Of a DNA stretch of 64,000 nt, positions 1-8,355 are shown piece by piece; positions within the stretch are counted from its first letter, which is position 1, and every line of letters begins with the position of its first letter. The notes beneath the pieces were generated by a model. The model made no database searches and was not told the origin of the DNA. It saw only the letters and a program-made list of their open reading frames with translations. The stretch is from Cellulomonas terrae. GTDB lineage: Bacteria > Actinomycetota > Actinomycetes > Actinomycetales > Cellulomonadaceae. The position numbers were made by a program, and so were the translations under genes. The stretch covers positions 124,001 to 188,000 of the forward strand of contig NZ_BJWH01000001.1 in NCBI RefSeq assembly GCF_007990265.1, given 5' to 3'.

Positions 1-1829
1 CCCGGGTCCGGACGGGTCTCACCGTCGTCGTCCCCGCCGTCGTCGTCCGGGATCTGGTCGGAGTCGGCGACGAGGGAGACGCGCTCGAGGAAGTCGGCGA
101 GGACCCCCTCGGGGTCGCTCTGCTCGAACTCGGAGGCGACCGCGTGCAGCTCGGCCAGGTTCTCGACCCGGGAGCCGTCCTGCGGGTCGTCGCTGGCCCG
201 CAGCTCGGCGAGGTAGCCGGAGCGCTCGAGCACGGCGCCGAGCACCTCGGCGGGCCCGGCGCTCGCTGCGAGCTCGCGCAGCTCCGCCATCATCGCCGCG
301 AACGCCGACAGCCCGGTGATCGCGCGGGTGCCCAGTCCCGGGACCTCGTCGAGGCGTTCGAGCGCCGCACCGAACGAGATGCGCTCCCGCTCGGCGTACG
401 ACGCGACCATCGCCTCCGACCGGTCCCCCAGCCCGCGCTTGGGCACGTTGAGGATGCGGCGCACGCTGACGTCGTCGTCGGGGTTGTCGAGCGCGCGCAG
501 GTAGGCGACCGCGTCCTTGATCTCCTTGCGCTCGTAGAACCGCGTGCCGCCGACCACCTTGTACGGCAGCCCGACCCGGATGAGCACCTCTTCGAGCGCG
601 CGGGACTGTGCGTTCGCGCGGTAGAACACGGCGACGTCGCCGGGCCGGACGCCGTCGGAGTCGCCGAGCCGGTCGATCTCCTCGGCGACGAACCGGGCCT
701 CCTCGTGCTCGGTGTCCGCGACGTACGCGACGATCTGCGCACCCGCGCCGGAGTCGGTCCAGAGGCGCTTGTTCTCCCGGCCGGGGTTGCGGCTGATCAC
801 CGCGTTGGCGGCCGAGAGGATGGTCTGCGTCGACCGGTAGTTCTGCTCCAGCAGGATGGTCCGCGCGTCCGGGTAGTCGACCTCGAACTCCAGGATGTTC
901 CGGATGGACGCACCCCGGAACGCGTAGATCGACTGGTCCGCGTCACCGACGACCGTGAGCTCGCCGCGCGGCAGCTCCATGTCCGTCGAGTCGTCGACGA
1001 TCCCCCGCGAGGAGCCGACGAGCTCGCGCACCAGGGCGTACTGGGCGTGGTTGGTGTCCTGGTACTCGTCGACCAGGACGTGGCGGAACCGCCGCCGGTA
1101 GTGCTCCGCGACGGCCGGGAACGCCCGCAGCAGGTGGACCGTGGTCATGATCAGGTCGTCGAAGTCGAGGGCGTGCGCCTGCTTCAGCCGGGCCTGGTAG
1201 CGCGTGTAGACCTGCGCGAGCGCGGTGTCGAACTCGTTGGCCGCGCCGCCCCCGGACGTGGCGGCGAAGGTCTCCGGGTCGACCAGCTCGTCCTTGAGCG
1301 AGGAGATCTTGTTCTGCAGCGCCTTGGCCGGGTAGCGCTTGGGGTCGAGGTCCAGCTCCCGCGCGACGAGGGTGAGCAGGCGCTGGGAGTCCGCGGAGTC
1401 GTAGATGGAGAAGCTGGACCGCAGGCCCAGCGTCCCGGCCTCCCGGCGCAGGATCCGCACGCACGCAGAGTGGAACGTGGAGACCCACATGCGGCCGGCG
1501 GCCGGTCCGACCAGGCCCTCGACGCGCTCGCGCATCTCCGCCGCGGCCTTGTTGGTGAACGTGATCGCGATGACCTCACCCGCGCGCGCCCGGCCCGTGG
1601 CCAGCAGGTACGCGATGCGGTTGGTCAGCACCCGCGTCTTGCCCGAGCCGGCGCCGGCGACGATCAGCAGCGGCCCGCCCTGGTGCAGGACGGCCTCGCG
1701 CTGCTGCGGGTTGAGCCCGCGGAGCAGGGCCTCTGCCTCGCTGCGGCGACGGGCTGCGGCCACCTCGCCCGAGGGGTCCGCGGAGGCGCCCGGGAGGGGC
1801 AGGGCGAGGTTCTCGAAGAGCGACGTCAT
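1..1829 (-). CDS. pcrA: ATP-dependent DNA helicase PcrA/UvrD, C-terminal end cut by the window edge
   Basis: Superfamily 1A 3'-to-5' DNA helicase, acting on chromosomal DNA in repair and in clearing proteins from DNA. The gene runs off the left edge: about 609 codons from the ATG are present, against roughly 780-840 for the family. In order one sees LNPQQREAV (Q motif, about 39-47), Walker A AGAGSGKT (about 58-65), ITFTNKAA (motif Ia), VDEYQDTN (motif II, DEAD-box-like), GDADQSIYAFRGA (motif III) and LEQNYRST (motif IV), so the first half of the motor is intact. PcrA is preferred over UvrD or Rep because it is the usual actinobacterial member; the cut C-terminus prevents a firmer call. The gene has no overlapping neighbour; the DUF456 gene lies 70 bp upstream on the same strand. 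Confidence 0.95.
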   Translation of the reverse strand, partial: MTSLFENLALPLPGASADPSGEVAAARRRSEAEALLRGLNPQQREAVLHQGGPLLIVAGAGSGKTRVLTNRIAYLLATGRARAGEVIAITFTNKAAAEMRERVEGLVGPAAGRMWVSTFHSACVRILRREAGTLGLRSSFSIYDSADSQRLLTLVARELDLDPKRYPAKALQNKISSLKDELVDPETFAATSGGGAANEFDTALAQVYTRYQARLKQAHALDFDDLIMTTVHLLRAFPAVAEHYRRRFRHVLVDEYQDTNHAQYALVRELVGSSRGIVDDSTDMELPRGELTVVGDADQSIYAFRGASIRNILEFEVDYPDARTILLEQNYRSTQTILSAANAVISRNPGRENKRLWTDSGAGAQIVAYVADTEHEEARFVAEEIDRLGDSDGVRPGDVAVFYRANAQSRALEEVLIRVGLPYKVVGGTRFYERKEIKDAVAYLRALDNPDDDVSVRRILNVPKRGLGDRSEAMVASYAERERISFGAALERLDEVPGLGTRAITGLSAFAAMMAELRELAASAGPAEVLGAVLERSGYLAELRASDDPQDGSRVENLAELHAVASEFEQSDPEGVLADFLERVSLVADSDQIPDDDGGDDDGETRPDP

Positions 1830-1899
1830 GGCCCCTCAAGGATAGGCGCCGCGACTGACAGCGACGTGCTCCCTGTGGATCTCGCCTGACGGTCGGCGG

Positions 1900-2382
1900 T
1901 CAGGTCATCGCCAGCGCGGTCAGCCAGGCGCCCGTCGAGACCAGCGCCGCGGCGAGCTCCACGAGGATGGTCAGGCCTGTGGCCTGCAGCGCCGCCACCG
2001 TGGCCCGCCAGGCGGGGCGAGGCTCCCGCGAGCGCAGCCACTCGGCGAGGTAGATGCCGAGCACGAAGCCGACGAACAGGCCGACGACGGGGATCGCGAA
2101 GAACCCGACGACGCCCGCGACCCCGCCCCAGATCAGCGTGGACGACGGCACGCCCGCACGCTTGAGGTGCCGCCCGGCCAGCAGGTACTTGCCGATGCCC
2201 GCGAGCACCGTGACCACCACGGTGATCGCGACGACCGTCCACCCCGCGACTCCCCCGGTGACGACGCCCCAGACGATGATCGCGCCGGCGACGAGCAGCC
2301 CGCCGGGCAGCACCTGGACGACGACGCCGAACAGCCCGACGAGGACGACGAGCCCGACCAGGAGGTCACCGACGGAGTTCAC
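1900..2382 (-). CDS. DUF456 family membrane protein
   Basis: A 160-residue, strongly hydrophobic protein of the DUF456 family, function unknown. Four to five membrane segments are visible: residues about 5-25, 30-65, 85-110 and 125-155. The glycine-rich hairpin VAGVVGFFAIPVVGLFVG (about 88-105) is typical of the family, which resembles small glycine-zipper membrane proteins. Length matches the family norm of about 160. It lies between pcrA and another small membrane protein on the same strand, separated by 70 and 29 bp, so a loose cotranscribed group is possible. Nothing in the sequence indicates a substrate. Confidence 0.85.
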   Translation of the reverse strand: MNSVGDLLVGLVVLVGLFGVVVQVLPGGLLVAGAIIVWGVVTGGVAGWTVVAITVVVTVLAGIGKYLLAGRHLKRAGVPSSTLIWGGVAGVVGFFAIPVVGLFVGFVLGIYLAEWLRSREPRPAWRATVAALQATGLTILVELAAALVSTGAWLTALAMT

Positions 2383-2411
2383 GGGGTGGACAGTACTGCC
2401 CGGTCAGCGCC

Positions 2412-2759
2412 TCAGCGCCACAGGACGGCGATCGCGACGTTCAGCGCGGTCAGGCCCGCGATGGCGCCGAGGTAGCCGGTGGTCACGCGCGACGGCTTGC
2501 GCACCCCGAGGATCACCAGCGTGGCCACGACGAGCGCGACGACGAGCTTGACCGCGACCTTCGTGGTGTTGGGCTCGTGGCCGGCGAGGCCCGCGGACGC
2601 GATGCCGACGATGAGGATGCCGGTGACCAGCGCGGTGAGGATGCCGTGCAGCACGCCCGTCGCGATCTTGGGGGTGCGCAGGTTGACCAGGGTGCCGCCG
2701 AGCACGATGGCCCAGCCGAGCAGGTGGAGGACGACGAGCAGGTTGTAGACGAGATCCAT
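2412..2759 (-). CDS. Small four-helix membrane protein, function unknown
   Basis: A 115-residue integral membrane protein with four predicted helices: about 4-24, 33-55, 66-84 and 90-112. It resembles short actinobacterial conserved membrane proteins, but I recognise no function. The ATG at 2759 is chosen because the protein then begins MDLVYNLLVV at the first helix. The frame stays open upstream to 3125, but that extension runs opposite to a clear dehydrogenase gene and is spurious. An inverted repeat (TCTGAC, five bases, GTCAGA; 2779-2795) lies 20 bp upstream of the start and could be an operator. The gene is divergent from the catabolic island that begins at 2865. Confidence 0.7.
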   Translation of the reverse strand: MDLVYNLLVVLHLLGWAIVLGGTLVNLRTPKIATGVLHGILTALVTGILIVGIASAGLAGHEPNTTKVAVKLVVALVVATLVILGVRKPSRVTTGYLGAIAGLTALNVAIAVLWR

Positions 2760-2778
2760 GACGCGCAGCCTAGTCGTA

Positions 2779-2795
2779 TCTGACGCAGAGTCAGA
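2779..2795. promoter_or_regulatory. Short inverted repeat in the divergent intergenic region
   Basis: TCTGAC, a five-base spacer, then GTCAGA: a perfect six-base inverted repeat between the small membrane protein gene (start 2759) and the SDR gene (start 2865). It is separate from the ATACCG palindrome at 2831. Its size suits a weak operator, but chance is possible. Confidence 0.3.
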
Positions 2796-2830
2796 AAACG
2801 CCGACGACCGATGCGCTACTGTCGGGCGAC

Positions 2831-2848
2831 ATACCGAACAGTCGGTAT
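2831..2848. promoter_or_regulatory. TetR-type operator, copy 1 of the ATACCG-N6-CGGTAT family
   Basis: ATACCGAACAGTCGGTAT, with perfect ATACCGA/TCGGTAT arms, 17 bases before the SDR start at 2865. A -10-like TACTGT at 2817-2822 places the predicted transcription start just before the palindrome, so a bound repressor would block the promoter. The same arms recur at 5970, 14637 and 20629. This copy heads the unit that contains the TetR gene at 3643, which suggests autoregulation. Confidence 0.75.
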
Positions 2849-2864
2849 CGAGAAGGGTGCAGGG

Positions 2865-3617
2865 ATGCGCAGGTTCGAGGGCAGGGTCGCCCTGATCACC
2901 GGGGCGAGCCGCGGGATCGGTCTGGCCGTCGCCGAGCGACTGGTGTCCGAGGGGGCCTCCGTCGTCCTCACCGGACGCAAGCCGGACTCGCTCACGGCGG
3001 CCGTCGAGCAGCTCGACGCGGTCGCGCCGGGGCACGCCGTCGGCATCGCGGGCAAGGCCGACGACCCCGAGCACCGCGCGGACGTCTTCGCCCAGGTCAC
3101 CGAGCGTTTCGGCCGCCTCGACCACCTAGTCAACAACGCCGGGATCAACCCCGCGTACGGCCCGGCGCTCGAGATCGAGAGCGCGGTCGTCCGCAAGATC
3201 CTCGAGGTCAACGTGGTCGCGGCCCTCGACTGGACGCGATCCGCGGTGGACGCCGGGCTGAGCCGGTCGATCGTCAACACCGGCTCGGTGGCGGGCCTGT
3301 CCGCCAGCCCGGGCGTCGCGTTCTACGGCGTGTCCAAGGCCGCGCTCCTCAACCTCACGCAGCAGCTCGCGGTCGAGCTCGCCCCCGGCCTCCGCGTCAA
3401 CGCGGTCGCCCCCGCCGTGGTCCGCACGCGGCTCGCGCAGGCGCTCTACGAGGGCGACCGCGAGGCGGCGCTCGCGAAGGTCTACCCGCTCGGCCGCATC
3501 GGCGAGCCCGAGGACGTCGCCGGACCGGTCGCGTTCCTGCTCTCCGACGACGCCGCGTGGATCACCGGTCATACGCTCACCATCGACGGCGGCGCCAGTG
3601 CCGTCGCGGTCGGCTAG
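2865..3617 (+). CDS. SDR family NAD(P)-dependent oxidoreductase
   Basis: A classical short-chain dehydrogenase of 250 residues, reducing or oxidising a carbonyl/hydroxyl group in the cytoplasm. The nucleotide-binding motif TGASRGIG is at about 12-19, NNAG at about 90, a catalytic Ser near 140 and YxxxK as YGVSK near 153. The C-terminus carries the usual GEPEDVAGPVAFL and the final TGHTLTIDGG. The substrate cannot be read from sequence. The ATG at 2865 follows a purine-rich ribosome-binding site (agaaggg) and gives standard family length. It is the first gene of a four-gene unit (SDR, TetR, MDR oxidoreductase, SDR) and sits directly behind operator copy 1. In the lactone/4-hydroxy-acid reading of this island it could be a 3-hydroxyacyl-CoA dehydrogenase. 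Confidence 0.9.
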   Translation: MRRFEGRVALITGASRGIGLAVAERLVSEGASVVLTGRKPDSLTAAVEQLDAVAPGHAVGIAGKADDPEHRADVFAQVTERFGRLDHLVNNAGINPAYGPALEIESAVVRKILEVNVVAALDWTRSAVDAGLSRSIVNTGSVAGLSASPGVAFYGVSKAALLNLTQQLAVELAPGLRVNAVAPAVVRTRLAQALYEGDREAALAKVYPLGRIGEPEDVAGPVAFLLSDDAAWITGHTLTIDGGASAVAVG

Positions 3618-3642
3618 AGCCCGAAGAACGAGAGAGGCACCC

Positions 3643-4218
3643 ATGGCACCCTCCAGCGTCGTCGACGACATCACGAAGGCGGCCGTCGACCTGTTCTCCA
3701 CCCAGGGGTACGCCAACACCTCGGTGCAGCAGATCGTCGAAGCGGCCGGCGTCACCAAGGGCGCGATGTACCACTACTTCGAGTCGAAGGACGACCTCCT
3801 CTTCTCGGTCTACGAGCGGATGCTCTCGCTGCAGACGAGCCATCTCGAGGAGATCGTCGGCCGAGGTGCCCCGACCGCGCAGACGCTGCACGACGTGTGC
3901 GTCGACGTCATCGAGACGTCGATCGACTTCCTGCCCGAGGGCACGGTCTTCTTCCGGAGCGTGCACATGCTCTCCGAGCCGCGCCAGAAGGAGGTCACGC
4001 GCCGCCGTCGGCAGTACCACGACGTGTTCGCGGGCCTCATCGAGCGCGGCCAGGAGGAGGGGCTCTACCGCACGGACATCCCCCGCGCCGTGCTGGTCGC
4101 GCACTTCTTCTCCGACGTCCACTACCTGTCGAACTGGTACTCCCCCGAAGGCCCGGAGGACAAGGTGCTCCTCGCGCAGCAGCTGACCGACCTCTTCCTC
4201 GTCGCGATCAAGGCCTGA
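3643..4218 (+). CDS. TetR/AcrR family transcriptional regulator (candidate master repressor of the island)
   Basis: A 191-residue TetR-family repressor. The N-terminal helix-turn-helix spans about residues 8-54: FSTQGYANTSVQQIVEAAGV, then the recognition helix TKGAMYHYFESKDDLL. The C-terminal helical domain should bind a ligand, commonly an acyl-CoA in such clusters; the ligand is not readable here. The ATG at 3643 follows a good AGAGAGG site and gives normal length. It lies 25 bp after the SDR gene and 4 bp before the next gene, so it is in the operon behind operator copy 1. Four ATACCG-N6-CGGTAT palindromes in the surrounding 18 kb, and the absence of another local TetR gene in this operon, make it the likely reader of that motif (inference). 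Confidence 0.9.
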   Translation: MAPSSVVDDITKAAVDLFSTQGYANTSVQQIVEAAGVTKGAMYHYFESKDDLLFSVYERMLSLQTSHLEEIVGRGAPTAQTLHDVCVDVIETSIDFLPEGTVFFRSVHMLSEPRQKEVTRRRRQYHDVFAGLIERGQEEGLYRTDIPRAVLVAHFFSDVHYLSNWYSPEGPEDKVLLAQQLTDLFLVAIKA

Positions 4219-4222
4219 GCGG

Positions 4223-5200
4223 GTGCGCGCGTGGCAGGTGGTGCGACACGGGGAGCCGGCCGAGGTCCTGGAGCTCGTCGAGGTCCCGGACCCGATGCCC
4301 GGTCCCGGGCAGGTGCTCGTCCGCGTCCGGGCGGTCGCGGCGAACTTTCCCGACGTGCTGCTCGCCCGCGGCGAGTACCAGGTCCGGCCGCCGCTGCCCT
4401 TCTCCCCCGGCATCGAGCTCTGCGGCGAGGTGGTCGCGCTCGGTGACGGCGTCACGCGTGCGGCGCTCGGCGACCGCGTCGTCGGGTCGAGGATCGGGGT
4501 CCTGTCGGAGCTGGCCGTGCTCGACGAGCGCGAGGTCTTCCCGGCTCCCGTCGCGCTGGACGACGCCGGGGCCGCCGCACTGACCATCGGCTACCAGACC
4601 GCCTGGTTCGGCCTGCACCGGCGGGCGGAGCTGCAGCCGGGCGAGACCCTGCTCGTGCACGCCGCGGCCGGGGGCGTCGGCAGCGCGGCGGTGCAGCTCG
4701 GCGCGGCCGCGGGTGCGCGCGTGATCGGCGTCGTCGGCAGCGCGGCGAAGGCAGAGGTCGCGCGGAAGGCGGGGGCGGACGTCGTGGTCGACCGGTCGGC
4801 GCAGGACGTCGTCGCGGTGGTCAAGGCGGAGACCGGCGGTGCCGGGGCCGACGTGGTGTTCGACCCCGTCGGCGGCACCGCGTTCGAGCAGTCCACCAAG
4901 TGCATCGCGTTCGAGGGCCGGATCGTCGTGGTCGGCTTCGCGGGCGGGACGATCCAGGCCGTCAACGCGGGCCACGCGCTGGTGAAGAACTACAGCGTGC
5001 TCGGCCTGCACTGGGCGCTCTACGCGCAGCGCCGGCCCGAGCTCGTCGACGCGGCGCACGCCGAGCTCACGCGGCTGGTCGACGCCGGTCAGGTCCGGCC
5101 GGTGGTCGGTGACGTCGTCGCCTTCGAGGACGCGCCCGCCGCGGTGCAGCGGCTCGCCGACGGCACCACGACCGGCCGTCTCGTGGTGCGCGTCCCGTGA
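4223..5200 (+). CDS. NADPH:quinone oxidoreductase family (MDR) protein
   Basis: A 325-residue zinc-free medium-chain dehydrogenase/reductase, of the quinone oxidoreductase or enoyl reductase type, probably NADPH-dependent and cytoplasmic. The N-terminal GroES-like domain covers about 1-130 (NFPDVLLARGEYQ, PFSPGIELCGEV). The Rossmann domain carries AAAGGVGSAAVQLG at about 150-163, followed by GADVVFDPVGG. No structural zinc cysteine cluster is present. The start is a GTG four bases after the TetR stop. It could reduce an enone or enoyl-CoA intermediate of the island. The next gene's GTG overlaps its stop, so the two are translationally coupled. Confidence 0.88.
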   Translation: MRAWQVVRHGEPAEVLELVEVPDPMPGPGQVLVRVRAVAANFPDVLLARGEYQVRPPLPFSPGIELCGEVVALGDGVTRAALGDRVVGSRIGVLSELAVLDEREVFPAPVALDDAGAAALTIGYQTAWFGLHRRAELQPGETLLVHAAAGGVGSAAVQLGAAAGARVIGVVGSAAKAEVARKAGADVVVDRSAQDVVAVVKAETGGAGADVVFDPVGGTAFEQSTKCIAFEGRIVVVGFAGGTIQAVNAGHALVKNYSVLGLHWALYAQRRPELVDAAHAELTRLVDAGQVRPVVGDVVAFEDAPAAVQRLADGTTTGRLVVRVP

Positions 5201-5928
5201 GGCTCGACGGACGCGTCGCGATCGTCAGCGGCGCCGCACGAGGGCTCGGCGAGGCGTTCGCCCGGGCACTGCACGCCGCGGGAGCGCGCGTGGTGGTCGC
5301 GGACCTGCTCGACGACGACGCCGGCGAGCTGGCCGCCGAGCTGGGCGACCGTGCGCTGCCGACGCACCTGGACGTGACGTCGCCGGAGAGCTGGGCCGCC
5401 ACGGTCGACGCGACCCGCGCGAGGTTCGGCACCGTCGACGTCCTGGTCAACAACGCGGGCATCGCGAACGCGGGGCCGATCGACCACTACCCCCTGGCGA
5501 AGTGGGACGCGGTCATCGCGGTCAACCTCACGGGCGTCTTCCTCGGCGTGCAGGCCGTGGTGCCGACGATGAAGGCGGCCGGCCGCGGCTCGATCGTCAA
5601 CATCTCGTCGGTCGAGGGCATGCTCGGCGGCTCCCACCTGCACGGCTACGTTGCCTCCAAGTTCGGCGTCCGGGGCCTGACCAAGTCCCTCGCGGTCGAG
5701 CTGGGTCCCGACGGCATCCGGGTCAACTCCGTGCACCCCGGCTTCGTCCGGACGACGATGACCTCGCGTCTGGACCCGACCGCGGTGCCGATCCCTCTCG
5801 GTCGACCGGCGCTCCCGGCGGACGTCGCGGGCACCGTGGTCTTCCTCGCGAGCGACGACTCGGCGTACACGACGGGCACCGAGCTCGTGGTCGACGGCGG
5901 CATGATCGCGGGCGTCCCGCACTCCTGA
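5197..5928 (+). CDS. SDR family oxidoreductase, 3-alpha-hydroxysteroid dehydrogenase-like
   Basis: A 243-residue classical SDR. Visible motifs are SGAARGLG (about 11-18), the aspartate that often selects NAD in VVADL, NNAG (about 85), the catalytic serine in NISSVEG and YVASK (about 149-153). The pattern NYxLxKWDAV..N with GG at the active-site loop resembles bacterial 3-alpha(20-beta)-hydroxysteroid or related alcohol dehydrogenases, but the substrate is not defined by that. The GTG start overlaps the preceding stop by four bases. It is the last gene of the operon behind operator copy 1. A 98-bp gap containing operator copy 2 separates it from the transporter genes. Confidence 0.88.
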   Translation: MRLDGRVAIVSGAARGLGEAFARALHAAGARVVVADLLDDDAGELAAELGDRALPTHLDVTSPESWAATVDATRARFGTVDVLVNNAGIANAGPIDHYPLAKWDAVIAVNLTGVFLGVQAVVPTMKAAGRGSIVNISSVEGMLGGSHLHGYVASKFGVRGLTKSLAVELGPDGIRVNSVHPGFVRTTMTSRLDPTAVPIPLGRPALPADVAGTVVFLASDDSAYTTGTELVVDGGMIAGVPHS

Positions 5929-5969
5929 TCCTGTGCGCGAAGGCGTGATCGAACCGTGTCCTCAGGAAC

Positions 5970-5987
5970 ATACCGTCCGGTCGGTTT
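5970..5987. promoter_or_regulatory. TetR-type operator, copy 2, before the Liv-type transporter operon
   Basis: ATACCGTCCGGTCGGTTT, the same palindrome with one arm ending TTT instead of TAT. It lies 39 bp upstream of the ATP-binding protein gene at 6027. A TACTTT -10-like hexamer at 5994-5999 is immediately downstream, so the palindrome would cover the -35 region. The transporter would then be induced together with the island enzymes. Confidence 0.7.
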
Positions 5988-6026
5988 CTGTTGTACTTTC
6001 GTCCTCACCGACACGAAGAGGTGCCG

Positions 6027-6770
6027 ATGTCTGCACAGACGACGCCCGTCCGCACGGGTGACCCCCGCTTGGCGGTGCGCAGCCTGAGCGTGCGCTTCGG
6101 GGGCCTGAGCGCCCTCGACGACGTGAGCCTGGACGTGCACGAGGGCGAGGTCGTCGGGCTCATCGGCCCGAACGGCGCGGGCAAGACGACGCTGTTCAAC
6201 GCGGTCTGCGGGCTGGTCCGCGCGAGCGCGGGCGCGATCACCGTCGGCGGCGTCCCGCTCCCGCCCGACCCGACGCGCCTGTCTGCCCGCGGCGTCGCCC
6301 GCACGCTCCAGGGCCTGGGCCTGTTCCGCGGCCTGACCGTCCGGGAGAACGTGCTCGCCGGGTGCCTCGGCGCCACGGACCCCGGCACGGACGCGCAGCG
6401 GCAGCTCGACGCGCTCGACCTCGCCGCGCACGCCGACCGGTCGGTCGGCGACCTGCCCTACCCCGAGCAGAAGAAGGTCGCGCTCGCCCGGGCGCTCGTC
6501 GCCGAGCCGCAGCTGCTCCTGCTCGACGAGCCTGCCGGCGGCCTCGGCCCCGACGACATCGCCGCGCTCGGCGACCTGGTCCGGCACACCGCCGCCACCG
6601 GCTGCGCGGTGCTGCTGGTCGAGCACCACGTGGACTTCGTGATGGGCGTCTGCGACCGCGTCGTCGTCCTCGACTTCGGGCGGGTCATCGCGACCGGCAC
6701 CCCCGACGAGGTCGCGGGGGACCCGGCGGTCGACGAGGCGTACCTGGGGATCGAGGTGACGACCCCGTGA
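6027..6770 (+). CDS. livG: ABC transporter ATP-binding protein, LivG type
   Basis: One of the two ATPases of a branched-chain amino acid-type (HAAT) importer, 247 residues, on the cytoplasmic face. Walker A GPNGAGKTTL is near 47-56, Walker B QLLLLDEP near 165, and the H-loop histidine lies in LLVEHHVDFV. The signature is LPYPEQ in place of LSGGQ; LivG proteins often have an LxYG variant, but the loss of glycine here is unusual. The ATG at 6027 is preceded by GAAGAGG. In such clusters this transporter family often imports carboxylic acids rather than amino acids, so the island substrate may be its cargo (inference). The next gene starts inside its stop codon. Confidence 0.92.
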   Translation: MSAQTTPVRTGDPRLAVRSLSVRFGGLSALDDVSLDVHEGEVVGLIGPNGAGKTTLFNAVCGLVRASAGAITVGGVPLPPDPTRLSARGVARTLQGLGLFRGLTVRENVLAGCLGATDPGTDAQRQLDALDLAAHADRSVGDLPYPEQKKVALARALVAEPQLLLLDEPAGGLGPDDIAALGDLVRHTAATGCAVLLVEHHVDFVMGVCDRVVVLDFGRVIATGTPDEVAGDPAVDEAYLGIEVTTP

Positions 6771-7477
6771 GTGCGCTCCTGGAGGTGCGGGGACTGACCG
6801 TCGGCTACGGCGGCGCACCGGTGCTCCGCGACGTCGACCTCGACGTGCCCGCGGGCAGCATCGTCGCCCTGGTCGGCGCCAACGGTGCCGGCAAGACGAC
6901 CCTGCTGCGGACCCTGTCCGCCCTGGTTCCCCTGACGCGCGGCAGCGTCCGGCTCGCCGGGCAGGACCTCGCCGGGGTCAGCGTCGAGGACCGCGTCCGG
7001 CGCGGGCTCGCTCACGTCCCGGAAGGCCGCGGCGTCGTCGCGGAGCTGACGGTCGACGAGAACCTGCGGCTCGGCGGGCTGTGGCGCGGTCCCGACCGGC
7101 GCGCGGCGGTCGCGGAGGTCTACGAGCTGTTCGAGCCGCTCGCCCGGCGCCGGGACAACCCCGGCCACCAGCTCTCCGGCGGCGAGCGCCAGATGCTCGC
7201 GCTCGGCCGGGCGCTGGTGGCACGGCCCACGGTCCTGCTGCTCGACGAGCCGTCCCTCGGGCTCGCGCCGCGCGTCGTCGCCCAGATCATGGGCGTCCTG
7301 CGATCGCTGGCCGATCGCACCGGGCTGACCGTGCTGCTCGCCGAGCAGAACGTCGTCGGGGCGCTGTCCGTCGCCGACCACGGCGTCGTCCTCGGGCTCG
7401 GTGAGGTCGTCGCGTCCCGGCCCGCGCACGAGCTCGCGGCCGACGACCGCCTCCGCCACGCCTACCTGGGGTTCTGA
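6767..7477 (+). CDS. livF: ABC transporter ATP-binding protein, LivF type
   Basis: Second ATPase of the importer, 236 residues. Motifs are GANGAGKTTL (Walker A, about 37-46), LSGGERQML (signature, intact), VLLLDEPSLGLAP (Walker B plus the LivF-type D-loop) and LLAEQNV, where the usual histidine switch is replaced by glutamine-asparagine as is common in LivF. The GTG start overlaps the livG stop by four bases. It pairs with LivG on the two permeases. LivF carries the canonical signature while LivG does not, so the two ATP sites may not be equivalent. Confidence 0.92.
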   Translation: MSALLEVRGLTVGYGGAPVLRDVDLDVPAGSIVALVGANGAGKTTLLRTLSALVPLTRGSVRLAGQDLAGVSVEDRVRRGLAHVPEGRGVVAELTVDENLRLGGLWRGPDRRAAVAEVYELFEPLARRRDNPGHQLSGGERQMLALGRALVARPTVLLLDEPSLGLAPRVVAQIMGVLRSLADRTGLTVLLAEQNVVGALSVADHGVVLGLGEVVASRPAHELAADDRLRHAYLGF

Positions 7478-8355
7478 TGGACCGACTCGTCTTCCTCCTG
7501 GGCACCGGCCTCGCGCGCGGTGCCGTCCTCGCGCTCTTCGCCCTCGCCCTCGTGCTCATCTGGCGCGGGGCGCGCGTCGTGAACTTCGCCCAGGGCGCCA
7601 TGGCGGTGGTCAGCACGTACGTCGCGTTCGAGGTGACGTCGCTGACAGGCAGCTACTGGCTCGGTCTGCTGGCCGCGCTGCTGGCGGGCGGGCTGCTCGG
7701 GTTCGCAGTCGAGCGCGGGGTCATGCGGTTCGCGTCGCCTGCGTCGCCGCTGTCCGGTGTCATCCTGGCCATCGGGCTCGTGATGGTGCTGCAGTCGGCG
7801 CTCGGGATCCTCTTCGGGCCCGACTACCGGCCGATGCGGGTGCCGTTCGACGACCGCGCGATCGTCGTCGGCGGGGTGCCGCTGCTCTCCCCGTACGACC
7901 TGTTCGTGCTGGTCGTGGCGGTGGTCGTGATGGGCGCGCTGGCGGTCCTGTTCCGGTGGACGTCGCTCGGGCTGCAGATGCGCGCCGCGGCGTTCGCCCC
8001 CGAGGTCTCACGCCTGCTCGGCGTCCGCGTGTCGCGCACCGTCACCGTCGGCTGGGTCCTGTCGAGCGTCGTCGGGTCCCTCGCGGCGCTGCTTCTCGTG
8101 CCGACGAGCCTCGGCCTGAACCCGCACGCGACCGACTCGCTGTTCGTGCTCGGCTTCACCGTCGCGGTGGTCGGCGGGCTCGACTCGCCGGTCGGCGCCC
8201 TGGTCGGCGGGGTGGTCGTCGGCGTCGCGATGAGCCTGGTCACCGGCTACCTCGGCGCGGGTCTGGTGCCGATCGCGGTGCTCGTCCTGCTCGTGCTGGT
8301 GCTCCTCCTGCGACCGGCGGGCCTGTTCGCGGCGGCGGAGGCGAGGCGCGCATGA
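7477..8355 (+). CDS. livH: Branched-chain amino acid-type ABC permease, LivH type
   Basis: Inner-membrane permease of 292 residues with about eight hydrophobic segments, spread from residue 5 to 285. The family signature VNFAQGAMAVVSTYVA near 30-46 and the cytoplasmic EAA-like stretch VVGGLDSPVGALVGG near 225-240 are present. The ATG overlaps the livF TGA by one base, and livM begins inside this stop, so the order livG-livF-livH-livM is a tightly coupled unit. With LivM it forms the translocation pore for the solute delivered by the lipoprotein at 9452. Confidence 0.92.
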   Translation: MDRLVFLLGTGLARGAVLALFALALVLIWRGARVVNFAQGAMAVVSTYVAFEVTSLTGSYWLGLLAALLAGGLLGFAVERGVMRFASPASPLSGVILAIGLVMVLQSALGILFGPDYRPMRVPFDDRAIVVGGVPLLSPYDLFVLVVAVVVMGALAVLFRWTSLGLQMRAAAFAPEVSRLLGVRVSRTVTVGWVLSSVVGSLAALLLVPTSLGLNPHATDSLFVLGFTVAVVGGLDSPVGALVGGVVVGVAMSLVTGYLGAGLVPIAVLVLLVLVLLLRPAGLFAAAEARRA